A stretch of DNA of 64,000 bases from Bifidobacterium merycicum DSM 6492 (lineage in GTDB: Bacteria > Actinomycetota > Actinomycetes > Actinomycetales > Bifidobacteriaceae): positions 372,001-436,000 of the forward strand of contig NZ_FQTX01000002.1 in NCBI RefSeq assembly GCF_900129045.1. Reading direction: 5' to 3'. Made by a program: the position numbers and the translations under genes. The notes under the pieces are model-generated. The model was not told where the DNA came from. It was given only the letters and a program-made list of their open reading frames with translations, and searched no databases. This document shows, in pieces, positions 18,036-27,766 of this stretch. Each line of letters opens with the position of its first letter. The stretch's first letter is position 1.

Positions 18036-19055
18036 ATGACGCAGGATGAAGGGCATACCACAATCACCGCACGTGATTTGAAGGTGGTATCGGCACTGCA
18101 ATGCAACGGACGCATGACCATGCAGGCGCTTGCCGATAAAATCGGCATTTCCGTATATGCGGCGACGGAAAGCTACAAACGGCTCACCGATGCGGGCATC
18201 ATGACCATTGTGCCCGTATGCAATCCGTTGAGTTTCGGAAATTACAGTCAGGTACTTGTGGGACTGCGCATCAACGGCAATCGCAACGAGGCGCTCGCCA
18301 TGCTCAAAGCCATGCCTCAGGTCACCTATGTGGTCTGCGCGCTGGGCGATGCCGACATCATCGCCGAAGCCGTGGTGTATTCAGCCGAAGGTATGGACCA
18401 TTTCCTGAAGTACGATTTGCGCGCACTGCCCGGATTGACCCGTCTGCAAGTGTTCTCCTGCGGTCGATTGGTGCTTGACGACCATAATGTCAGCGTAGTC
18501 AACCGTCTGCTGGCCGAACGCGGCGAAACTGGATTCATGACCAAACGTGAGGCCAGCGTCGGCACCGATATTCCCGTGCATCGGTTGGACGCGCGATTCG
18601 TGCACACGTTCAACGAATTGCAGAAAGACGGCAGGGCAAGCTACGCCATGCTGGGGGAACATCTTGGTGTGACGCACACCGCGATTCGTGGGCGCGTCAA
18701 AAAACTGGAGGATTCCGGTGTGATGCGTATTATGGCCACGGTAAGCCCCATGCGTTTAGGTGGACTCCGCCAAGCGTTTCTCGGCATCGGTGTGAAGCCT
18801 CCGTATCGCCTCGACGTCGAACAGTTGTTAGCAATCGACGAGGTGACATATGCAATGAGCGGGGTCGGTTTGAATGGCGCCGACTACCTCATCGAAATCA
18901 TCGCCGGAGATGACGAGGACTTATGGCGTGTGGTGGATGAGTCCATCCGTTCGCTGCCAGGCGTGGACCAGACATGGTGGGCTTCCACCGTCAGCGTGGA
19001 AAAAGAGTCGTACTGGCTCGAACCTCCGCAGGATGGTGTACTCCTCGACGATTGA
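18036..19055 (+). CDS. Tandem Lrp/AsnC-type transcriptional regulator
   Basis: The 339-residue protein is about twice the usual Lrp/AsnC length (about 150). It holds two copies of the helix-turn-helix plus ligand-binding domain. The first HTH reads VVSALQCNGRMTMQALADKIGI, and the second is FNELQKDGRASYAMLGEHLGV at about residues 190-210. Each copy is followed by an alpha-beta sandwich segment (SQVLVGLRI and RQAFLGIGV). AGGGGG precedes ATG 18036. It is the last gene of the ECF operon, so an amino acid or related ligand may govern the transporter or the ABC exporter next door. Confidence 0.88.
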   Translation: MTQDEGHTTITARDLKVVSALQCNGRMTMQALADKIGISVYAATESYKRLTDAGIMTIVPVCNPLSFGNYSQVLVGLRINGNRNEALAMLKAMPQVTYVVCALGDADIIAEAVVYSAEGMDHFLKYDLRALPGLTRLQVFSCGRLVLDDHNVSVVNRLLAERGETGFMTKREASVGTDIPVHRLDARFVHTFNELQKDGRASYAMLGEHLGVTHTAIRGRVKKLEDSGVMRIMATVSPMRLGGLRQAFLGIGVKPPYRLDVEQLLAIDEVTYAMSGVGLNGADYLIEIIAGDDEDLWRVVDESIRSLPGVDQTWWASTVSVEKESYWLEPPQDGVLLDD

Positions 19056-19083
19056 CAAATCAATGGTATGAGACGTTTCATTT

Positions 19084-19112
19084 TTGCTCATTCTCAAGGA
19101 TGAGATGATAAT
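19084..19112 (+). promoter_or_regulatory. Candidate promoter of the ABC exporter operon
   Basis: TTGCTC (19084-19089) and GATAAT (19107-19112) are 17 bases apart. Just upstream, ATGAGACGTTTCAT (19068-19081) is a near-perfect palindrome overlapping the promoter, a plausible operator for a regulator such as the adjacent Lrp-type protein or response regulator. Confidence 0.5.
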
Positions 19113-19187
19113 TCAGACCAACGCATGATATTTGAATCAGCTGTTTTTCCGTAATTTTGGAGGTAATCCAAAGAAAGGAATGACAGC

Positions 19188-19979
19188 ATGGATATCGGGG
19201 ACACCATCAAAGCTACCAATACGGCCATTGCAACCGTGGATCTTGTGAAGGACTACGGTTCCGGAAATAACACGGTGCATGCGTTGCGTGGCGTCAACGT
19301 CGCTTTTGAAAAAGGAAAATTCACGGCGATTATGGGACCTTCCGGTTCCGGCAAATCCACGTTGATGCACACGTTGGCAGGACTGGATTCCGCAACCGGC
19401 GGGCACATCATATTCAATGGCGACGATCTGACGCGCATGAACGACAACCAGCTTACGTTGCTGCGCCGCCGCGACATCGGATTCATCTTCCAAAGCTTCA
19501 ACCTGCTGCCGATGTTCACCGCCGAACAGAACATTCTCATGCCATTGACCTTGGCTGGAGCGAAACCCGACCGACAGTGGTTGCGTCTGCTGGTGGAAAC
19601 GCTTGGCCTTAAGGAACGTCTCAATCATCGTCCGAACGAACTATCGGGAGGTCAACAGCAGCGTGTGGCCATCGCACGAGCATTGATCACCAAACCGAAA
19701 CTGGTGTTCGCAGACGAGCCCACCGGCAATCTTGACTCCGTATCAAGCGCCGAAGTGCTGAGCTTCCTGAAACGTTCCGTCAACGAACTTGGCCAAACCA
19801 TCATCATGGTCACGCATGATGCGGTCGCCGCGTCTTACGCCGACCGTGCGCTCGTGTTCGCCGACGGCCAGATCGTGGCGGACGTGAACAAGCCGACAGC
19901 AGACCAGATGAGTGAACTGCTGATGAAGGAACGCGAAGCCGCCACAATGAATGTGGCTTCCGCGAGACATTCCCACTAA
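19188..19979 (+). CDS. ABC transporter ATP-binding protein (LolD/MacB type)
   Basis: The 263-residue ATPase has Walker A GPSGSGKST, signature LSGGQQQRVAIARAL and Walker B VFADEPTGNLD, which together mark the MacB/LolD group. These energise FtsX-type permeases that move lipids, peptides or antimicrobials or act as mechanotransmitters. An AAAGGA site precedes ATG 19188. The partner permease starts 41 bases downstream. The two-component genes to the right are convergent, a common arrangement for antimicrobial-response ABC systems. Confidence 0.9.
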   Translation: MDIGDTIKATNTAIATVDLVKDYGSGNNTVHALRGVNVAFEKGKFTAIMGPSGSGKSTLMHTLAGLDSATGGHIIFNGDDLTRMNDNQLTLLRRRDIGFIFQSFNLLPMFTAEQNILMPLTLAGAKPDRQWLRLLVETLGLKERLNHRPNELSGGQQQRVAIARALITKPKLVFADEPTGNLDSVSSAEVLSFLKRSVNELGQTIIMVTHDAVAASYADRALVFADGQIVADVNKPTADQMSELLMKEREAATMNVASARHSH

Positions 19980-20020
19980 ACGCACTGTAGAAGCATTCGA
20001 AGAAGGGAACAGAATCCACC

Positions 20021-22663
20021 ATGTGGTCCATCACTTTGAAACTCATGCGAAAAACCAAGCGCATGCTCATACCCGCAGGCATCGCCATCATGATCGGCAC
20101 AGCGTTCATCGCCAGCACCTTCCTGTTCGGCAATGCCATGAACGACTCCCTGACGCGGCGGCTGACCGCCATGTTCGGAAACGCCAACTATGCGGTGACC
20201 GTCAACAGCTCCGACCTGAGCGATGAGGAACTCAACGAAGCGTACTCCAGCACTGTCGGCGACTTCCATCTCGACCAGATCGCCGGCATCGAAGGGGTCG
20301 ACGGCGTTCGCGCCTCGGTGGAAACCGGCGTCAGCGTTTCCAAGGGAGACAGCACCATCAGCGGTGAGATCATCTCCACCGCGGCACAGAAGAACATGCT
20401 CCCCGTGAATATTACGAAAGGGGACCAGCCGAAGGACTCCAACGAAGTCGCACTGCCGGAAGACATGGCGAAGCAGCTGAACGTCAGCATTGGCGACACT
20501 GTAAGCCTGACCTCCCGATATGAGGTAGGCGCCGATGGCAAAGCCAAAGCGGACAACGTGCGCGTGGTCGGACTCACCTCCGATCCAAACGGTGCCTACT
20601 CGTACTATGGTGGTGCGATTGTAGGATCCAACAATCTGCTTGCCGCAATGCAGGGAACAGGCGATTTCAACACCACCGGAACAACAACGGTATACCTCGA
20701 CCTTGCCTTGGATGGAAACAGCGCATCCGCAAAAACCATCAACAGTGTGAAAGCGTTGCTGCCAAAGCATTTCGATTTGATGCCGCGACAGCAGATCAGT
20801 GACGAAAGCATCAAATCCTTAACCGGCAACCAAACCAACATCGTCACCACATTCCTCATGTGCTTCGGCGTGCTTGCCATGTTCGTGGCGGCACTGGTGA
20901 TTGCCAACACGTTCCAAGTGCTCGTGGCGCAACGCCGTCGCACACTCGCCTTGCTGCGCACTATCGGCGCGAAGAAAGGCCAGCTGTATGGTTCCGTGCT
21001 GTTCGAAGCGGCAGTGCTTGGCTTCGTCGCATCCGTGCTTGGCGTGGTGCTGGGAAGTCTGCTCATGTGGGGCATGTGCGTCAGTGACATCATGCAAGAG
21101 GGTATGCGATTCAATTTCTCTTGGCAGGCCGTCGTCGTGCCTATTCTCTTCGGTATTGTGGTGACGGTGCTCGCATCCTTGGGATCCGCACGTTCCGCTA
21201 CTGCGGTGACGCCATTGGAGGCATTGCGCCCGATTGAACTGACCGACAACCGTCGTTCCAGCCTCACTCGAGCCATAATCGGTATTCTGATGGTGGTGGT
21301 CGGTATCGCCATGGCAGTATTTTCCATCTGGCAGGTACAAGCCACCAATGGCGGCGAGGAAGCGAACAGCGATCAATTCACGATGATTCTGCTCATAGCC
21401 ATCGCCGGCGCTGCACTGGTGTTCCTCGGCATGGTGGTCACCGCGGTGTTCTGGATGCCGACCCTCATGAAGGGCGCTGGAGCGTTGGCCTCACTGACAG
21501 GATCTTCCGCAACAGTTGCACACGCCAACATTCAGAAGAATCCGCGACGCATCGCAGCAACCGGTGCCGCTCTGCTCATCGGCGTCACCTTGGTTTCCAC
21601 CATCGCAACCGGTGCCGCTAGCGCCAAAGGGACTATGAATGGTGCACTCGCCACCCGTTATAGCGTCGACATCGTGGCCATGGGCGATGACATCAGCCAG
21701 CAAATGGCCAAGGATGTAGCCGACATCAACGGCGTGTCCGACACGTTGTATGCGCCGGCGGTTTCCGTGACCTTGGAGAAAGCGGATGGAACCCGGCCTA
21801 CGTCCGCATTGCTGGTCGGTGTGAAGAACATCGATCAGGTCAAGCAGGTCATGCGTGCCAACTTGGGTAACGCCTCCATCGACAGTGATAGCGTTCTCAT
21901 GCCAACATACAATGCGCAAACCGGCAAGGAGCTGCAGTTCGCCAATGGCACGGCTGATTTCTCCACCGAATGGAACCAGGACGGCGACGCTACGCGTTCG
22001 CTGACATTGCAAGCAAACCAAGCTGACTACCGTCGCGTATCCGCACAGTATGAAGCTGTCGGATTCGTGGATGAAAGTCATTTCACCAATGGTGACCTTG
22101 ATGCCGCCACCCATGTGTTGCTGGTCAAAGCAGATACTGACAAGTCGGGAGTTTCCGTCGACGGCATCTACAACGACATGCAGGCCGCATTGGAAAAGAG
22201 CACTGATGCGACAGTGACCGGACCGATCGCCGAACGCATCACCTGGGCGCAGATGATCGACTCCATGATGATGCTTATGGTGGGACTGATCGCCGTGGCG
22301 GTACTGGTCGCCTTGATCGGCGTGGCCAACACACTGTCCCTATCGGTGATCGAACGCACCCGCGAATCGGCCACCCTGCGAGCCATCGGCATGACCCGCG
22401 GCCAGCTGCGGGCGTCACTCGCCATCGAAGCGCTGCTCATCTCCGTGGTATCCGGCCTTGCCGGCATTCTGCTTGGCACATTGTTCGGCTGGCTGGGCGC
22501 ATACGTGGTGTTCAGTCTGTACGGCACCGTGGTGTTCCCGTTTGAATGGGGAATCAACGGCATTGTGCTTGCCGTGGCGGCTGTGGCAGCATTGCTGGCC
22601 AGTGTCGCGCCCGCCCGCAGCGCGGCCAAGGTGCCGCCGGTTGAGGCGCTCGCGGAAGCCTAG
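20021..22663 (+). CDS. ABC transporter permease, FtsX/MacB-like
   Basis: The 880-residue membrane protein has an N-terminal membrane segment (about 15-35) and an extracellular domain of about 200 residues. A first FtsX block of three membrane segments (about 270-400) follows, then a further pair of helices, a second extracellular domain and a C-terminal FtsX block ending VAPARSAAKVPPVEALAEA. ERTRESATLRAIGMTRGQL is typical of the family. It works with the ATPase encoded just upstream. The transported molecule is unknown. A clean terminator follows it. Confidence 0.88.
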   Translation: MWSITLKLMRKTKRMLIPAGIAIMIGTAFIASTFLFGNAMNDSLTRRLTAMFGNANYAVTVNSSDLSDEELNEAYSSTVGDFHLDQIAGIEGVDGVRASVETGVSVSKGDSTISGEIISTAAQKNMLPVNITKGDQPKDSNEVALPEDMAKQLNVSIGDTVSLTSRYEVGADGKAKADNVRVVGLTSDPNGAYSYYGGAIVGSNNLLAAMQGTGDFNTTGTTTVYLDLALDGNSASAKTINSVKALLPKHFDLMPRQQISDESIKSLTGNQTNIVTTFLMCFGVLAMFVAALVIANTFQVLVAQRRRTLALLRTIGAKKGQLYGSVLFEAAVLGFVASVLGVVLGSLLMWGMCVSDIMQEGMRFNFSWQAVVVPILFGIVVTVLASLGSARSATAVTPLEALRPIELTDNRRSSLTRAIIGILMVVVGIAMAVFSIWQVQATNGGEEANSDQFTMILLIAIAGAALVFLGMVVTAVFWMPTLMKGAGALASLTGSSATVAHANIQKNPRRIAATGAALLIGVTLVSTIATGAASAKGTMNGALATRYSVDIVAMGDDISQQMAKDVADINGVSDTLYAPAVSVTLEKADGTRPTSALLVGVKNIDQVKQVMRANLGNASIDSDSVLMPTYNAQTGKELQFANGTADFSTEWNQDGDATRSLTLQANQADYRRVSAQYEAVGFVDESHFTNGDLDAATHVLLVKADTDKSGVSVDGIYNDMQAALEKSTDATVTGPIAERITWAQMIDSMMMLMVGLIAVAVLVALIGVANTLSLSVIERTRESATLRAIGMTRGQLRASLAIEALLISVVSGLAGILLGTLFGWLGAYVVFSLYGTVVFPFEWGINGIVLAVAAVAALLASVAPARSAAKVPPVEALAEA

Positions 22664-22672
22664 ATCACTAAA

Positions 22673-22703
22673 TAAAATGCTCCTTCGGAAGAAGGAGCAT
22701 TTT
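22673..22703. terminator. Bidirectional terminator between the ABC permease and the response regulator
   Basis: AAAATGCTCCTTC (22673-22685) pairs with GAAGGAGCATTTT (22690-22702) around a GGAA tetraloop, with T or A runs on both sides. It serves the rightward permease and may also serve the leftward regulator. Confidence 0.85.
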
Positions 22704-22733
22704 TGTTGCCTGAATGCGTTTTTTATGAAGGTT

Positions 22734-23480
22734 TTATACGAGATGGTTTTCATAGGCGAACACGACGGCTTGGACGCGGTCTCGCGCATTGATTTTCGAC
22801 AGAATATGCGCCACATGCGTTTTCACCGTCGTCAGGCTGATGAAAAGCTTGTCGGCAATCTCCTGATTCGACAATCCATGCGCGATCTCAATAAGCACTT
22901 CGCGCTCGCGATCGGTCAGTTCATCTAATTCCGGATCGGTGTACGTCGAATCAGAAGTGGAAGAAGCAGTGGAATTTCCATGTGCACCAACATTCGCAGC
23001 CATGAAATCGCCTTCCATCATTTTCTCGATAAGGCGTTTCGTGGCGGACGGTGCGATAATCGCATTACCTTGAAAAACCGTGCGAATCGAATTCAACAAC
23101 GTTTCCGGTTCCGTATCCTTCAGCAGGAACCCCGAAGCTCCGGCATTGATCGCCGCCATCACATATTCATCCAAATCGAATGTCGTCAAAATAATCACCT
23201 TGGTACGGGCGACTTCTGATTTCGTGCCATCGGCAGCGAACCGATGCTGCAACGCGCTGATCTGCCGAGTCGCTTCAATACCATCCATGCCTGGCATACG
23301 CACATCCATCAACACCACATCAGGATGTAGTGTTTCCGCCAACGCCAAGGCTTCCGCACCATCGCGAGCCTGTGCCGCGACTGCCATATCGGGTTGGGAG
23401 CCGATCACCATGGCAAAACCGGTACGTACCAATTCTTGGTCATCGGCAATGACCACATGAATCTTCTGTTCTTCACTCAT
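22734..23480 (-). CDS. Response regulator, NarL/FixJ family
   Basis: The 248-residue protein has a receiver domain with acidic pair Asp13-Asp14, phospho-acceptor Asp59 (VVLMDVRMPGMDG) and the LLKD lysine. A linker of low complexity (Ser/Thr-rich, about 165-185) leads to a LuxR-type HTH (LTDREREVLIEIAHGLSNQEIA). ATG 23480 is chosen, with GGAG just upstream; GTG 23489 would add three residues. It lies 76 bases after the sensor kinase on the same strand and is its likely partner. Confidence 0.9.
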   Translation of the reverse strand: MSEEQKIHVVIADDQELVRTGFAMVIGSQPDMAVAAQARDGAEALALAETLHPDVVLMDVRMPGMDGIEATRQISALQHRFAADGTKSEVARTKVIILTTFDLDEYVMAAINAGASGFLLKDTEPETLLNSIRTVFQGNAIIAPSATKRLIEKMMEGDFMAANVGAHGNSTASSTSDSTYTDPELDELTDREREVLIEIAHGLSNQEIADKLFISLTTVKTHVAHILSKINARDRVQAVVFAYENHLV

Positions 23481-23556
23481 ACTCTCCACCTTATCGGCAT
23501 GTTCCGCTCACAGCGCGAAATAAACCCTTAAATCTCCCTGAAAAACCCTGAATTGG

Positions 23557-26163
23557 TTATCGGGGCATGTGCTGCAACTGTTCATCCAACGATGCGACCG
23601 GCCGCAATTGCAGTTCATTCGAGCCGTTGGCGTGGGAGCTATCGCTGAAACCGGTTTCGCGCAGCATGCCAAGCAGTTCGCGCATACGTTTGAGCGCGGC
23701 TCGCCCCTGCTCGCCGATTGCCTTGAACGCCGAGGAAATCTCGTCGGCGGTCGGCTCCTTGCCTTGAGCCTCGGCATCATCCAACATGCGAATGCCATCG
23801 ACGGCTTGATTGATTACACTGTTCAATGTGGCAGTGACCTCAGCCTGAATATTGGCACTGATACGGTCGCGTTCCATATTTGCCGCGAGAATGCGTTGCT
23901 TCTCCTGCTCGGCCATCAGCGCTTCCTCTCGCGCCTGCAACACCAGTGCGTTGGAATCACTGGACCGCGTCCACCGCGCCCACGCCATGATGCCGGCGCA
24001 CAGCATCAACACTGCAACCGTATACATAATGCCGGTAAAGAGCGCTGCACCACTACTTGCCGTGGCTGAAACCGGTTTTGTCAAGCCCACGGAAGCGGCG
24101 ATGGCATCGAACAGGGTAGTGTATCCATGTTGGTCAGCTGCGATTTTCAAGCCCATCAGAGCTGAACAGGTGACAGCGGCAAGACCGGTCCAACGCCATG
24201 CGTGTTCACGCCCATACAATACGGCTGAATACAGTGCGCACAACGACGCTACGATGTGCCCGACCTCAATCGATCCCAGAAACACCAATTGCGTAACCGA
24301 CAATACGAACACAATAAGCGCGCAAGTCTCGGGGAACCTGCGGCGAAGAGCCAGTGCCAGCAAGCAGCATACGGCGATCGTATGAGAGAGCTGCGCATGA
24401 GATGAACTATCAAAAAAGAACGTAATCGACATGAGATTCAGCAGCATGACCGCTACCACGGCACCAACGGTATCCATGAGCACATAATGATGCTGCGTCC
24501 ACGCGGAAACACGTTCCACCCAATTCGAACTGTGCGCATTGGATGTATTTGCAAGTTCCACGGATTCCAGTTTCAATGATTTGAGCAAATCATGCAGGTT
24601 GGGCGCGGTGATGCGCAGATGTTGCAAAGCGTTCGAACGATGATTGCGACCGGCCGATTGTGTGGTTTCCTGCGTTTGCTCCGATGGCTGATTTGGTATT
24701 CGTGCCGATATGCTGACGGCTGTGTTGCGTGTGATTGCCACGTCTGATAGGTCCGCCTTGTTGGATGTGGCAGTTGCATGTGATTCGGATTGCTGTTCCG
24801 ATACATGCCGTTTGCCGGTTCCATCTATCGCTGGTTCCTTGCCGCCGTAGGGCAGTATGGCCGTGACCTCGAAGCCTCCGCCAAGTCGAGGGCCGGCCTG
24901 CAATGAGCCTCCGGCCGATTCGATACGTTCCCTCATGCCCAACAGGCCATAGCCTGGAGTATGTCCGTCGATACTGGCCGCGGCTCCGCGACCATTGTCA
25001 GTGACGGTCAAAGTGAGCAAACCGTTGTTCCATGATTCCTTGATATACACATCGACATGCGGCCCCGCATACTTGCGGATATTCGTCAGCGCTTCCTGGA
25101 CCATATGATAGGAAGCCGCCGAAGCTGGTCCGCCGAGTTGTTCAGGACTGACGGTGCCGGTGAGACTCCGTCGTATTCGAATGTCGGGGGAGACGTTTCG
25201 CGCTTGTTCCACAAGATTGTCGATATCGTTATAATCGGCGTGCGGTGAGCCCCCAAACACTCCCAGAAGACGTTGCATGTCATGCAATGCGCGTTCCGAT
25301 TCATGCCGAATCGTCTCCATGGTGTTTCGGGCTACTGCAGGATCATGCGTACCCGCATAGCGGCCACCATCAGACTGCACGATGATGATCGACAAGGTGT
25401 GTGCCACCACATCGTGCATGTCGCGTGCGATACGTGCACGTTCCGCCAACGCCGCGATATCACGCTCATCCTGATCTCGCGCGGCGATTGCCTCATTGCG
25501 TTCCCGCATCATGCGAACGGTTGCCATGCGCGCACGATGCCAGAACGACATAACAATGGTAGAAATAATGCATACTTCAATCGGCGTTAGTGTCAGCATG
25601 TATTGCGCTACCATGCCGGCGACTTTCGGCATGGATGTTCCCGTGTAAATGGAACCGATGATGTCTTCCGTGACCATAGTGTCATTCGGATTTGAGCTAT
25701 TCCAGCTGCTCCATGTATGCACTTTGCCTCCGGTGAGCAGCGGTCCATTGGTCATGGTCCATGCTATCAGCGCCGAAGCCAGAAGACCGATGGCCAACGC
25801 CAGAACAATGAAGGCTTTCGTGTTTTTGGGATTGCCGTAGACGATCACCGAATACAGCATGAACAATGCCAGAATGTCGGCACCCAGCAGGCATGGGCCG
25901 AATATGAGATGCGCCAAGGTTAATGCCACGCAGAGCAATGCGCCGGTCTGCGGCCGCCATCGACGAATCAGCAGCGGAACAAGCATCACCATCTCCCATG
26001 CCATTTGCGCGGAAGGGCTGAGATCGAACAGCAATCCCGGATTGTAGGTGACGCTGCCGGTCACGCCGAACAACAGAAACCCCACAACAATCGTGATGAT
26101 GAGATCGCCTGCGAAAACATGGCCGTGCATCCACGACAAGAGACGCTGCTTGAGATTCGACAT
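23557..26163 (-). CDS. Two-module histidine kinase, second module degenerate
   Basis: The 868-residue protein begins as an ordinary NarX-type kinase: membrane segments to about 205, a HisKA_3 helix with RARIARDMHDVVAH (His250), an N-box MVQEALTNIRKYA near 354 and a G-box DNGRG...GYGLLGMRERI near 389-415. After a Ser/Thr-rich linker (about 445-525) the pattern repeats: membrane segments at about 560-730, then RDRISANIQAEVTATLN at 765-781, which aligns with the first HisKA_3 helix but has Gln773 where the His should be. No second ATPase domain follows. It is upstream of its regulator gene. Confidence 0.88.
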   Translation of the reverse strand: MSNLKQRLLSWMHGHVFAGDLIITIVVGFLLFGVTGSVTYNPGLLFDLSPSAQMAWEMVMLVPLLIRRWRPQTGALLCVALTLAHLIFGPCLLGADILALFMLYSVIVYGNPKNTKAFIVLALAIGLLASALIAWTMTNGPLLTGGKVHTWSSWNSSNPNDTMVTEDIIGSIYTGTSMPKVAGMVAQYMLTLTPIEVCIISTIVMSFWHRARMATVRMMRERNEAIAARDQDERDIAALAERARIARDMHDVVAHTLSIIIVQSDGGRYAGTHDPAVARNTMETIRHESERALHDMQRLLGVFGGSPHADYNDIDNLVEQARNVSPDIRIRRSLTGTVSPEQLGGPASAASYHMVQEALTNIRKYAGPHVDVYIKESWNNGLLTLTVTDNGRGAAASIDGHTPGYGLLGMRERIESAGGSLQAGPRLGGGFEVTAILPYGGKEPAIDGTGKRHVSEQQSESHATATSNKADLSDVAITRNTAVSISARIPNQPSEQTQETTQSAGRNHRSNALQHLRITAPNLHDLLKSLKLESVELANTSNAHSSNWVERVSAWTQHHYVLMDTVGAVVAVMLLNLMSITFFFDSSSHAQLSHTIAVCCLLALALRRRFPETCALIVFVLSVTQLVFLGSIEVGHIVASLCALYSAVLYGREHAWRWTGLAAVTCSALMGLKIAADQHGYTTLFDAIAASVGLTKPVSATASSGAALFTGIMYTVAVLMLCAGIMAWARWTRSSDSNALVLQAREEALMAEQEKQRILAANMERDRISANIQAEVTATLNSVINQAVDGIRMLDDAEAQGKEPTADEISSAFKAIGEQGRAALKRMRELLGMLRETGFSDSSHANGSNELQLRPVASLDEQLQHMPR

Positions 26164-26329
26164 GCGTTCAACCCTAGCGTCAGATGTGCGGTGACGCCAT
26201 CATGCGTAGGAATGAAATAGCGGTAAGATAAAGCCGCTTTTGTGAGGTAAGGTTGTTTCCGCATGTGGGTGAGATGGACGTTACCAATCGTATTGAACAT
26301 GCCGATGAAGCCAAGGGAAAGGTGAACGC

Positions 26330-27667
26330 ATGACATTGCTGAGCGAATACTACGTGCCCGGATTGCATATTGAGGATCGTTCCATCAAGGTGCCATTGGA
26401 TTGGACCGGTCATGAGCCCGGTCATGGGTTCGATGGCGAATCGATCAGCCTGTTCTACCGTGTGGTCACCGCTCCCGAACATGTGCATGATGATCTGCCG
26501 CTGCTCGTGTTTTTGCAGGGCGGTCCTGGCGGTTCCGGCCCGCGTCCGCTCAGCCCAAGTTCTGACGGGTGGATTGAAGAGGCCATCAAGCATTTCCGTG
26601 TGGTGCTGCCGGATCAGCGCGGCACCGGGCGTTCCTCCCGCGTCGACACCCACATCATGAACCGTATGGACGGCACGCAAGGCGCCGCATATCTTAAGCA
26701 TTTCCTCGCGGACTCCATCGTGCGCGACTTCGAACATCTGCGTCGCACCGAATTCGGGGGCGCACGTTGGGTCACGCTTGGTCAAAGCTATGGCGGATTC
26801 CTGACGTTGACGTATCTTTCGCTGTTCCCGGGCGGCGTGACCGCCGGCTTCACCACCGGCGGCATCCCGCACGTCCCCGCCGACGCCACCGACGTATACC
26901 GCCACACCTTCCCGCGCATGGCCCGCAAAACCGCGCAATTCTACAAACGCTACCCACAGGACGTCGAGCGTGCGGCCATCATCGCCGACAGGCTCGCCGC
27001 CGAACCCGTGAGCCTGCCCAACGGTGATCCGCTCACCGTCGAACGCTTCCAGATGCTCGGCTCCGATTTCGGCATGAAACCAAGCTTCGAACGCGTCCAC
27101 TGGATTCTTGACGACGCCTTCCTTGACGACGACGGCTCCGCATCCGCCGATTCCGAGCTCTCCGACGAATTCCTCGCCAAGGTCATGGACGCCACCGCCT
27201 CCCGCCCGCTGTACTGGCCGCTACAGGAGTTCATCTACGCCAACGGCGAACTGGAGACGCCTATTCGTTGGGCCGCGCAGCGTGTACGTGACGAGCATCC
27301 GGAATTCGATGCGGGGGAGCGTCCGCTCAACTTCACCGGCGAAGCGATGTTCCCATGGATGTTCGAACAGGAGGCGGCACTCCGCCCCTTCAAGCCGGCC
27401 ATGGACGTGCTGATGGAAAGCACGCATTTCGGCACGATCTACGACGCGGACCAGCTGGCACGCAACGAGGTGCCACTGCAGGCCGCCGTATACTTCGACG
27501 ACATGTACGTCGACTCCGGGCTGCAACTCGACACCCTCTCGCGCGTGGGCAACTCGCACTACTGGACCACCAACGAATTCGAACACGACGGACTACACGG
27601 CAGCACGGTGTTCAAACACCTCTACACGGAAGCGCTGAACCGCGGCGACCTGGAAGAACTGTTCTAA
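26330..27667 (+). CDS. Proline iminopeptidase-like alpha/beta hydrolase (peptidase family S33)
   Basis: The 445-residue protein has the oxyanion motif FLQGGPGGSG (about 61-70), DQRGTGRS (about 95) and the nucleophile elbow GQSYGG with Ser153. Late Asp (YFDDMYVD) and His (EFEHDGLH) candidates complete a triad. These features fit S33 aminopeptidases that remove N-terminal proline from peptides. GGGAAAGGTGAACGC precedes ATG 26330. It is divergent from the kinase gene, with 166 bases between, where both promoters must lie. Confidence 0.9.
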   Translation: MTLLSEYYVPGLHIEDRSIKVPLDWTGHEPGHGFDGESISLFYRVVTAPEHVHDDLPLLVFLQGGPGGSGPRPLSPSSDGWIEEAIKHFRVVLPDQRGTGRSSRVDTHIMNRMDGTQGAAYLKHFLADSIVRDFEHLRRTEFGGARWVTLGQSYGGFLTLTYLSLFPGGVTAGFTTGGIPHVPADATDVYRHTFPRMARKTAQFYKRYPQDVERAAIIADRLAAEPVSLPNGDPLTVERFQMLGSDFGMKPSFERVHWILDDAFLDDDGSASADSELSDEFLAKVMDATASRPLYWPLQEFIYANGELETPIRWAAQRVRDEHPEFDAGERPLNFTGEAMFPWMFEQEAALRPFKPAMDVLMESTHFGTIYDADQLARNEVPLQAAVYFDDMYVDSGLQLDTLSRVGNSHYWTTNEFEHDGLHGSTVFKHLYTEALNRGDLEELF

Positions 27668-27766
27668 CCCCCTTAAGCACACAACCCGCTGCCGAACCGG
27701 CAGCCGAACCGGCAGACACAACACGAGCCATTGCTTCCTGCAACAGGAAGCAGGGAAGGAAACCCC

